A stretch of DNA of 16,818 nucleotides, taken from positions 1 through 16,818 of the forward strand of contig NW_013654631.1 of the NCBI RefSeq assembly GCF_000499385.1. Direction: 5' to 3'. Position numbers and translations under genes: made by a program. This stretch comes from Eimeria necatrix (Eukaryota > Apicomplexa > Conoidasida > Eucoccidiorida > Eimeriidae). Numbering within the stretch: position 1 is the stretch's first letter; each line of letters starts with the position of its first letter. Below, piece after piece: positions 1 through 8,957 of this stretch. Below the pieces are notes generated by a model. It searched no databases, was not told the origin of the DNA, and saw nothing but the letters and a program-made list of their open reading frames with translations.

Positions 1-60
<60 letters not shown>
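1..60. repeat. (CAG)20 tract
   Basis: Perfect CAG triplets on the plus strand. In the TPK sense it is a CTG tract that starts a few bases after the donor GTAAAC at 68, so it is probably intronic. Confidence 0.95.
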
Positions 61-63
<3 letters not shown>

Positions 64-68
64 TTTAC

Positions 69-233
69 CGACGACAAGAACAACATCATTTGAGTTGAAG
101 TTGAATTTGGATTTTGAAAAATGAAAAGTTTTTTCGAAATCTGTTTTTTCCTGATCCACCAGCAGCTCAACAGGAACTCCTTTGCTGCGGAAGAAAAGAA
201 GTGCCTGAGAAGCAGCAAAACAACTTCTCTACT

Positions 234-272
<39 letters not shown>

Positions 273-333
273 CTGGCTTGCCATTTATGCTACTATTTAT
301 TATTTCTGCTGCTGCTGCTGCTGCACCTGCTGA

Positions 334-368
<35 letters not shown>

Positions 369-499
369 TTTTGTCGGTTCGTGTTGGGAAAACAAACAAA
401 TTTCTGCTGGAAGTCTTGTATTATTATTTATAATTATAATTATTATTTGTTATTATTTATTACTATTTATTTTTATTTATTTTTATTTATTATTATTAC

Positions 500-545
<46 letters not shown>

Positions 546-869
546 GCTGCTTCTGAACTGTCCCGCTGCCCCTCTTTGCCCTTCTTTTAATTCTCTTGTC
601 TTTGTACTTGCATTTATTTTTATATTTGCATTTATATTTACATTTATAATTCCAATTCTAATTACATTTATAATTATATTTATAATTATATTTATAATTA
701 TATTTAAATTTATATTTATAATTATAATTTTATTTCACCTCTTCTTTTAAAGAATCCAAATCGCCGCAAATGCATGCGGGCCACTGAAGTGTACGTACAC
801 CTGAAGCCGCTACGCCCGCCCCACAGTCTTCTCCTGCGGCCCGCTCGCCCTGCTGCTGCTGCTGCTGCA

Positions 870-908
<39 letters not shown>

Positions 909-1187
909 AAATGTGCCGCAGGTGGTTAGCAGCACCATCTGCTGCTAAGACAAGAGAGGCTTGCTGCAGCAGCGCCTTAAAGTAAGGCGGCAGCGGCCTG
1001 TTCAGCACCAGCAGCACAACACGCCCTGCTGCAGCAGCAGCAGGCGCTGCTGCTGCTTCTGCTGCTGCTGCTGCTTCTGCTGTTGCTGCTGCTGCTGCTG
1101 CTGCTGGAGCAGGAGGAACTGCCTTCCATTTGGCGCTGCCGGGGCGCAGCGCCTCCAGAAAACGCAAGTCGAGGATGTGCGTGGGCC

Positions 1188-1232
<45 letters not shown>

Positions 1233-1549
1233 GGCTCCGTCTTTGCTGAGCAGCAGCAGGTGCCTTCAACGTAGCTGCTGCGCTGCAGCAGCCTTGGGGC
1301 TTGCATGCAGAGGCCCTTGGGGCCCGGAGCGCATGCATTGCATGCAGCTGAGGCCTAAAAGGAAAAACAAAAGCCCCAAAACTGGACCCTAGGGGGGCCC
1401 CCCTGGCAGCAGGCAGCATTTGGGGGGCCCCTACGCAAAGGGGGCTTCGGGCGGGGGCTGCTGCAGCACGAGGTGTACAGACACCCGAGAGCAGCAGCAG
1501 CAGCAAACGGCGAGGCTGCCTGTGGTCAGAAGGAGCCCCAAAAGAAGCC

Positions 1550-1581
<32 letters not shown>

Positions 1582-1710
1582 TGCAGGCTGCAGCAGCAGC
1601 AGCGGAGGCGACGGGGGTCTGTAGGGCGCTGCAGCAGCAGAGCTGAGGCTGAGGCTCAGGCGGCCCTTGTTTAGTGCTGCTGCTGAAATCAGGAGGGAGG
1701 AAGGCGGGGC

Positions 1711-1747
<37 letters not shown>

Positions 1748-1824
1748 CGCTGCGGCTGCTGCAGCAGCTGCAGCAGGGAACGGCGGCAGGCGGAGGCGAA
1801 GCAAAGTGGACCGGCAATGCGCAT
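69..1824 (-). CDS. TPK: thiamine pyrophosphokinase, partial (3' end beyond left edge)
   Basis: Transfers pyrophosphate from ATP to thiamine to make thiamine diphosphate; a cytosolic role is expected. Two exons are supported. The upstream exon (739-1824, minus) carries THILDLRFLEALRPGSAKWK, then VVLLVLNRPLPPYF, then LVLAADGAANHLRHIYE (ADGAAN at about 925-942), then the GDLDS signature at 751-765; it ends GAG|GTGAAA. The next exon (69-204) follows acceptor CTTCTCAG, begins ALLFFRSKGVPVELL and contains VDQEKTDFEK, the family's DQ..TDf.K substrate motif. It ends GTCG|GTAAAC. The junction is phase 0 and joins as in known TPKs (GDxDS..EE...KG). Poly-Gln, poly-Ala and poly-Ser tracts interrupt the upstream exon in frame. 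The 5' limit is the first in-frame ATG of the open stretch and is doubtful; a start nearer 1330 or additional 5' exons are possible. The C-terminal half (GGRxDH region) lies outside the window. Confidence 0.85.
205..738 (-). other. TPK intron made mostly of simple repeats
   Basis: In the minus-strand sense it starts GTGAAATAAA and ends CTGCTTCTCAG. It holds an (ATTTATAATTAT)-type tract (about 640-735), an (ATT)n tract (about 475-546) and two CTG tracts on the plus strand (about 234-270 and 306-370). Long poly-Leu or poly-Ile frames here are artefacts of these repeats. Confidence 0.8.
789..800. repeat. GTGTACGTACAC palindrome, copy 1
   Basis: Perfect 12-bp palindrome. On the minus strand it is followed at once by TTCAG|TGG, just upstream of WPACICGDLDS of TPK. 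It can be read in frame as coding (GVRTLQ) or as the end of a short intron. See the finding on this motif. Confidence 0.8.
849..905. repeat. CTG/CAG tract in TPK exon (poly-Gln)
   Basis: Read as CAG on the gene strand, it encodes poly-Gln just after the HIYE segment of TPK. It is an in-frame homopolymer insertion between the ADGAAN and GDLDS motifs. Further triplet tracts in the same frame lie at about 1030-1110 (Ala-rich), 1186-1231 (Ser), 1551-1579 (Ala) and 1710-1746 (Leu). Confidence 0.85.
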
Positions 1825-1965
1825 CGCGGGACTTCTTCAAAAGCTGCTGCAGCAGCAAAAAGAAGCTGCAGCGCCTCCAGGGCGCATGCAGAAGAGCCCA
1901 GAAAAAGTGGAACTTGAACAAAAGTGCAGCAGCAGGGAAAGCTGTGCAGGCTGGGGTGTTGCGCT

Positions 1966-1979
1966 GGTGTACGTACACC
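1966..1979. repeat. GGTGTACGTACACC palindrome, copy 2
   Basis: Perfect 14-bp palindrome in unassigned DNA upstream of TPK. Its right flank CCCGGGG extends the match to copies 3 and 5 for two further bases. A degenerate relative, GGTGTACAGACACC, lies at 1472-1485. Confidence 0.85.
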
Positions 1980-2556
1980 CCGGGGCTCCAGAAATGGAAA
2001 AAAAAGAAAAACAAAAGTGAAAGTGGAAAGGAAGTTTCGGCCCTGAGCCGCTGCCGCCGAGTGCTCGAGCTGTCCATACACCGCAGCCCCGTAGACCACT
2101 CCGGAAGAGGCGATCCGAGCGGAAATAAAAGGCACCAGACTTCAATTTTAATGAAAACAATTCCCATTTAAGGAATTGAATCCATTTAACTGGCTTTTTA
2201 TCGGGAATCTTCTTTTTTTTTTGCAGCTTCGGCGCTCATCGACGCGCCAGTCTTCGGCGGCAGCTCTTTCTGCCCTCCACGCGGATCTGCGGCTCTGTCC
2301 AACTCTACAAAACTCAAAATTGGAATTAAATTATTAATTTCAACAATTCCAAAATTTTCCTTTTCAAAAATCCCGCTTGAGTTGTTATTTTCATGGCATT
2401 TTCGCCCTCCAGCTCCCACTGCAGCCGCAGCGCTGGCTCTTGTGTGTTGAAAAGGCCTCAAACGCGCGCGAAAAGGAATAAAAATGACATTTCTTGTTTA
2501 AAATTAATAAATGCGGGTAAACGGACGAGGCTAGCGGGCGTTTTAGCTGTACTTAC

Positions 2557-2587
2557 AGCTCAATCAATTGTTCCCAGTCATCACTTG
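2557..2587 (-). other. putative orphan exon ending (A)SDDWEQLIEL|GTAAGT
   Basis: On the minus strand the sequence reads GAT GAC TGG GAA CAA TTG ATT GAG CT followed by GTAAGT, an excellent donor. An AG acceptor lies at 2588-2589, after an AT-rich stretch and palindrome copy 3. The peptide is protein-like but too short to name. It could be a 5' exon of TPK or part of another gene. Confidence 0.3.
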
Positions 2588-2606
2588 CTTTTAATTTTCC
2601 GTTTTC

Positions 2607-2622
2607 GGGTGTACGTACACCC
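2607..2622. repeat. GGGTGTACGTACACCC palindrome, copy 3
   Basis: Perfect 16-bp palindrome. The stretch GGTGTACGTACACCCCAG (2608-2625) is repeated identically at 9312-9329. It lies about 20 bases upstream, on the minus strand, of a putative splice acceptor and exon ending at 2557. Confidence 0.9.
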
Positions 2623-2641
2623 CAGCCTTCGCCGGGCCGGG

Positions 2642-2653
2642 GTGTATGTACAC
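2642..2653. repeat. GTGTATGTACAC, diverged palindrome copy 4
   Basis: One mismatch from the palindrome core, 21 bases to the right of copy 3, so two copies are paired here. Confidence 0.7.
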
Positions 2654-2748
2654 TCAAACTGCCACTCAGCCGCCACTGAGCTGCAGCCAACTCGAATGAA
2701 ACCATTCCTCTTTGAATTTTCAAAAATTTTAAAGCTAGACAGCTCCGG

Positions 2749-2969
2749 AGGGTTTAGGGTTTAGGGTTTAGGGTTTGGAGCTGTTTTCATCGCCCTTCTC
2801 CAGTGCCCTGGCTTGACTGTCTCGCTGCTACTTCAACATGCGCGTTTCTGGCCTTGAGGGTTTAGGGCATTTAGGGTTTAGGGTTTTAGGGTTTACGGCT
2901 TTTAGGGTTTAGGATTTTAGGGTTTAGAGCTTTTAGGATTTAGCGCCGCCTTCAGGGTTTAGGGTTTGA
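2749..2969. repeat. telomere-like (TTTAGGG)n tracts, degenerate
   Basis: A clean TTTAGGG tract at 2749-2777 is followed by degenerate TTTAGGG/TTTTAGGG units at 2857-2969. They are internal to the chromosome and outside any recognised exon. Confidence 0.9.
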
Positions 2970-3055
2970 ACTTTCCGGCTCCTGGCTGAGCCGCTGCACA
3001 CAAACTCTGAGCTTTACATAAACCCTAAACACTCAGCCTGCTCGCCCTCGAGCTC

Positions 3056-3091
3056 TAAACCCTAAACCCTAAACCCTAAACCCTAAACCCT
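3056..3091. repeat. telomere-like (AAACCCT)n tract
   Basis: Five tandem CCCTAAA units, in the orientation opposite to the tract at 2749. Confidence 0.9.
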
Positions 3092-3210
3092 CGTTGTGCA
3101 GCTCCTCACAGCAGCAACTACCCCAAACAAAAAGGCCAAGAAAAAAAACAAAGTCCCTAGGGTTTTTGCCAATCAGAAAAGCGGCTAAAACCAAACTCCA
3201 AAGCCCCACA

Positions 3211-3297
3211 TTGCATGCATGCAAAAGTGCATGCATGCAAAATTGCACGCATGCATGCATGCAAATTTGCATGCATGCAAAACTGCATGCATGCACG
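3211..3297. repeat. (TGCATGCA)-type array, short
   Basis: Clusters of TGCATGCATGCA separated by AAA(A/T)TTGC or AAAAGTGC spacers. It is self-complementary, so reading frames such as MHACM appear on both strands and are not genes. It lies just beyond the 3' end of the IPT gene. Confidence 0.9.
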
Positions 3298-3415
3298 TTT
3301 GGAGGTTGACGGCCAGCATTCTTGTGGCTTTAAATGCACGCACGCATTTAAAGTCCCAAACTCACCTCTGGAGGCGCGGAGGTGTCAGTTAAATAAAACA
3401 AAAAAAGGAAAATGC

Positions 3416-3444
3416 TAGGGTTTAGGGTTTAGGGTTTAGGGTTT
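3416..3444. repeat. telomere-like (TTTAGGG)n tract at IPT 3' end
   Basis: Four TTTAGGG units directly after the zinc-finger exon (minus sense CCCTAAA). Read through, they supply the stop codon TAA. Confidence 0.85.
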
Positions 3445-4731
3445 GGACTGCAGGCCTGCAGCGCCGAGGGGCTAGCAGATGCTGCTTTAGAGCCAAGCGG
3501 CCGTAAAACCGCCGCTGGCACCTCTCGCACACTATCCACCTGAAGCGCACTCAAAACCTATTTTAGGGTTTAGGGTTGGAAACCCTTATTTAGGGTTTAG
3601 GGTTTGGAGTTTGAGTCGAGGTAACATATATGAGAAAAATCGCGCTGTTGACTGCGCACGCAGCTGGGGCTTCTCCGCGCGTTTAAAGTGTCTTTTAATG
3701 GATTTAAAAAGAATTAAAAAAGAAAAAGAATTTAAATTTAAATTTAAAAAAGAAAGAAAAGTCCTCACTTGTTTTCTTCTGCTGCCTCCAGCTCCCTGAG
3801 TCTCACGGCGCCTGCAGAACACGCCAGCTGCACTCGAAGTTGAATTGGATCTGTTTGGAGTCAAAATTGTCCATTTCGGGGTTTAAATGGTTCATTTTGA
3901 AACCAATTTAATTAATTTAAAGTTTAAAATGATTTATTTTGAGGAATTGAACTTCAATTCCCCGAAAATCTCGAAAAAAGCTCCAAAAAAAGCTCCGAAA
4001 AACGCGAAAACGCGGCAGATTTCCAGTTGTGCGGAAACCGCCTTACATCGAGGAATTCATTTCAAATTCATTTCTGATATTTCTGATTTTTCAAAATGTT
4101 CTTTTTTTGATTTATTTTAAATTCCTTTTTTGATTTTATTTTTAAATTGTTTTTTCTTTCTTTCGCCAAATTCAGAAAATTTGATTTCCCTTTTGTTTGC
4201 TGAAAAGCCAGGCAACTGCAGAATTCAAAAAGTTGAAAATTTACCCTTTTTCCGAACTTTTAAAAATTCCATTTCTGATCTTTTTAATCCTTTTTTGATA
4301 TTTTAAAATTCTTTTTGATCACTTTTATTCTTTTTTGACTTTTTTTTGTTCTTTTTCGACCTTTTCGACTTTTGTTTGTTCATTTTCGCCTTTTATTTAT
4401 TCATTTTGCCTTTTTTTTTATCTTAAATTTCCCATTTGCCAAAATTGCCACAAATGGTGCTTTGATTTTCTTGTAATTGTTTTTATTTCTTTTATTCCTT
4501 TTTTTTCTCTTTTTCTTTTTTCTTTTTTTCTGCTTCTTATTTCCTCCCTTTTCTCCTTTTTCTGCTTTTTCTTCTTTTTTTCCTTTTTCTTATTCTTACA
4601 ATCTTCACTTTGTTGCATTTCTCCGTATTCGCCTTCGCTTTTATTATTTCCATTATTATTGTTATTATTATTATGGCCATTATTATTGTTTACTATTACT
4701 ATTATTATTACCATTACTATTTTTATTACTC

Positions 4732-4783
<52 letters not shown>

Positions 4784-7205
4784 TATTATTATTATTAGTT
4801 TGATTAATATCACAGTTATTTTTATTAATTGATTGGAAATAAAAGAAGTACAAAACGAAAGAAAAGGAGGCAAAATGAGAAAAAGTAAAAGGCAAAAAAT
4901 TCGACTAACCTGACATTTGCGCAGCAGCAGCAAACTCGGAATCTTCACAGAAAGGTTCCCCGCTCATAAACCCTGCAAGCAACAAAACCCTAAATTAGGG
5001 TTTGGGTCTTAGCGAGGGTTTCGGCGCACAGTTGAGGGTTTACGCCGCTAGGGTTTCGTGCTACAGATCCATCACTCAACTACAAGAGACTCCAAGAAGC
5101 AACGCTAAACCCTAAACCCTAAACCCTAAACCCTAAATTGTGGTCTCACTGTCGACAATCTTGAGGGCTTTTCCGCATATCATTTCCTCCCAGTTCTCGA
5201 CGGCCTCTGCAGACACAAGGGCTCCTTGGCTGGGCCATGAGGGTTTAGCGTTTAGGGTTTAGGGTTTAGGGTTTAGGGTTTAGGGTTTAGGGTTTACCGT
5301 CTGTGGCTTCGAGGAAATAAAGAGGCAGGTTTCTGCGGCGAATCAAAAACTTGTTTCTTATCCATTTTCGCTGCTGCTTTGAATACTGCAGCGAACGCAA
5401 AACCACCAAATCCAAACACTTTTTCAAACTTTCATTCATTTCTTCTTTTGCATTTTTCCCGGGGTTCGAATGCCCCTGGGGGCCCCCCTGGGGGCCCCCT
5501 TGGGGGCCCCCCTGGGGGCCCCCCTGGGGGCCCCTCTGGGGGCCCCCAGGCAGCACCAAAGGCAGAAACTCCTTATATCCTACACGCCCACACACAAACA
5601 ACACACTGCTACTTTAAACGCACCCAAATCCTAAACCCTAAACCCTAAACCCTAAACCCTAGACCCTAGCCCTCACTACTCCATGTTTCTCACCAATGCC
5701 TTGTAAAACTCCCCCTCTAAACCCTTCTTGCTTCTTTCTTTCCGCCGGCAGATTCACATCTTCTTCTGACTCAGAAAGAGGTCCCTGGGGGGCCCCCGGA
5801 GTCTCCTTGAGGCCCCCATAGGGGCCCCCGTGGGGGCCCCCCTGGGGGCCCCCTTGGGAGTCCCCCCGGGGCCCCCTGTGGGGCCCCCCAGAGGGGGCCC
5901 CCCGGGGGCTTTCTTGGGGGGCCCCCTGGGGGCCCCCTTGGGGGGCCCCCTCGGGGGCCCCTGGAGGTTCTGGGGGCCAGGATTGCAAATTAAGTTCTTT
6001 GGCGAGCCATCTGACTTCTTCTAAAAGTCCTTTCTGAAAATAAAAATAAAAAAAGAAATAAAAAAGAAATTTATTCTTTTATGCATTTGAAGAAGTGAAT
6101 AAAGGCTTGTTGGTTGCATTTAAAGGTAACTATAAATGCAAGTATAAATGTAAATGTAGAAGTACATATAAATATATATATACATGTAAATATGTATATA
6201 ATTATACATATAAGTAAATATAAATATAAATATAAATGTAAATATAAATATGAATATAAATGTAAATATAAATATAAACGTAAATATAAATGTAAATATA
6301 AATATAAATATAAATATATATATAAAGGCAAAATGGCGTACAAATGTGAATATGAAGAGTGCTTGTGGCGTTTGAAGTGTGCGAGAAAATGACTTTTTTG
6401 GGCAACTTTTGGGTCAATTTTATCGAATGTGAATTAAATTAATGGAATTAATTAATTTATTTTAATTTATTTGGATTTATTTCATTTGCTGCCTCTCAAA
6501 CGCACTTCACACATCTCCAAAAGTCTCCGTCTTAATCGTTTTTCCAAAACTTCTCTATCCCTCACATCCAGCCACAAAATGCATGCGTCGTAGCTGTACA
6601 TACACCCCGACGCCCGCTGCAAGAAATCAGTTTACCGCTCTAATTGCATGCGTGCATAATTGCATGCATGCATGCATGCATAATTGCATGCATGCATGCA
6701 TACATAATTGCATGCATGCATGCATACTTGCATGCATGCATGCATGCGTGCATAATTGCATAATTGCATGCATGCATAATTGCATGCATGCATGCATGCA
6801 TAATTGCATGCATGCATGCATGCGTGCATAATTGCATGCATGCATGCATGCACTCTATCAATTGCAATAACTTTCTTTGGTTTTGCAGCGCATGCAGCCC
6901 CATTTTAGAATTAAATTAATTCATTTTTTTTTAATTTTTTAATTACCGCAGCTGCTGCGATTTGTTCGCCCGCATCAGCTCGCTGTGGGGCATCCCAAAT
7001 TGTTTTGAGACCTGTAAATAAAAGAAATAATTAATTTGACTAATTAATTAATTAATTAATTAATTAATTAATTAATTAATTAATTAATTAATTAAATTAA
7101 TTAATTATTGAAATTTAGTCATTATGAATTAAAGCAAATTAATTTCTGGCCTTCGAAGCAGCTGTCCAGACACTCGAGCGCCGCCGCTAAACAAATTCAG
7201 CCAGG

Positions 7206-7263
<58 letters not shown>

Positions 7264-7361
7264 CAGCTACAAAGTAGCTGAACTCGTTGCAACAGCAGCA
7301 GTACAGCAGCGGCAGCAGCAACATAGCTGCAGCAGCAACAGCGGAACTACGTGGAGCAGCC

Positions 7362-7405
<44 letters not shown>

Positions 7406-8053
7406 GGTGCATGCATTTGCTGCTAACCTGAATGCTCCTGATGATTCTTCGCCGGTCGTTGGGGTGCAGCTGCTGCGCCTGGAGAAGCAGCAGCAAAAGA
7501 AAATAAAAAAAGTGAAATAAAAGAAAAAGAAAAAAGTGTCTTGCGCCCTGCTGCTGTCTGTACACCGCAGCAGCAGCAGCAGCATGCATGCAGCAAAGCC
7601 CCACACCCGCGCGCTGTCAACTTCTTTCAGCATTTCAATTAATTCTTCATTTGTCTTCGACTCCACTGCAAACAAGCAAAGAGAAGCAGCAAACAGCAAG
7701 TTAACTGCGCAGCAGCAGCAGCAGCAGCAGCAGCAGCTGCTGCTGCTGCTGCTGCTGCAGCGGCGGCTGTGGCGCCGTTTTTGCTGCTGCGGGGCTGCTT
7801 TTTGTGCTGCTGCTGCAGCAGCTGCTGCTGCTGCTGCTGCAGCTGCTGCTGCTGCTGCTGCGGGCCGTACAGTCTGCTTCTTCTTGTCTTTTGTCTGTTT
7901 TAATTTCCCTTTTTTCTGCTTTTTGACTTTTTGAATTTAATTCTGAGTCGCTGTAAACGTCGACAGCAGAGCGCCACAGCAGCAGCTCCACGTACAGCTG
8001 AGTGCCCCCCACCACCACCGGCAGTTTGCCCGCCTGGCTCAGCGCTTTTACCT

Positions 8054-8104
<51 letters not shown>

Positions 8105-8207
8105 GCAGGAGGTCAAGTATTGTTTTGAATCGAGTGAGTGGCTGAATTTGGATCCTGTATATAGTCTTCATTCCCCAACAGCCTTCCCCACAGAACGCAG
8201 TGGACGA

Positions 8208-8256
<49 letters not shown>

Positions 8257-8906
8257 CAGCAGCAGAGTGGACCAGTGGTCCGGTCCAGTGGTCACGCACA
8301 GTGCGCTTGGCTGCTGCCAAGAAGTCCGCTGCTGTGAAGGCCTCCTGGGGGCAGCAAAGGTCCAAAAGGTGGTGCGGAATTGCTGCTCTTTCTGCTGCTG
8401 CTGCTTTCGCAGTGCCTATGTCGCAGCCCTTGTAAACCTGCGCACCGCCACCACAGCTAGCTAGCTAGCTAGCTAGCTAGCTGGCTAGCTAGCTAGCTGG
8501 CGAGCTGTGGCCGGCTAGCTAGCTGTGGCTAGCTAGCTAGCTGTAGCTGCCTGGCTGGCTAGCTGGCCAGAATGGCTAGCTGGTCGCGGCTGGCTGGCTA
8601 GCTGGCTGTGTGGAGCTGGCTAGCTGGCTTTAGCTAGCTAGCTAGCTAAGAGGCTGGAATGGCTAGCTAGCTGGAGCTAGGTAGCCAGCTAGCTTGCTGG
8701 CTAGCTGTAGCTAGCTTGCTAACTAGCTGCAGATAACTGGCTAGCCAGCTGTAGCTAGCTGCAGCTAGCTGGCTGGCTAGCCAGCTGTAGCTAGCTGTAG
8801 CTAGCTGGCTAGCTAGCTGGCTGCAGTGGAGGCAGCCTGAAGAGCTTGCTGGCGTGGCTGGTGGTGCTGCTCTTAATCTACCAGATTCTGACCATCTGGC
8901 AGACCC

Positions 8907-8957
<51 letters not shown>

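Larger units (their letters stand above)
1825..3421. other. TPK-IPT intergenic region, mostly without an assignable gene
   Basis: About 1.6 kb between the 5' side of TPK and the 3' end of the tRNA-IPT, both on the minus strand. It holds palindrome copies 2-4, telomere-like tracts in both orientations, a (TGCA)n array, and several splice-like signals. One is a polypyrimidine tract ending TTTTTTTGCAG at about 2225 (plus). Another is a GTAAGT donor at 2551-2556 (minus). A third is a GTGAGT donor after CCTCCAGAG near 3368 (minus). Some may belong to 5' exons of TPK, to a 3' exon of the IPT, or to an unrecognised gene. No family could be named. Confidence 0.5.

Noticed and set aside
114..750. Poly-Leu, poly-Cys and poly-Ile open frames on the plus strand
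   Set aside because: They are translations of CTG and ATT repeats within the TPK intron; the minus strand has the family motifs and splice sites.
6034..6505. Apicoplast or mitochondrial DNA insertion
   Set aside because: The AT-rich stretch is a hexamer repeat in an IPT intron, without organellar genes.
6583..6903. MHACM-type frames on both strands
   Set aside because: They derive from the self-complementary TGCATGCA array in an intron.
7140..7200. A possible IPT exon reading [14 protein letters not shown] after TTTGTTTAG
   Set aside because: The phase does not fit exon 5, and the true continuation [12 protein letters not shown] at 6947-7011 matches both phase and family.
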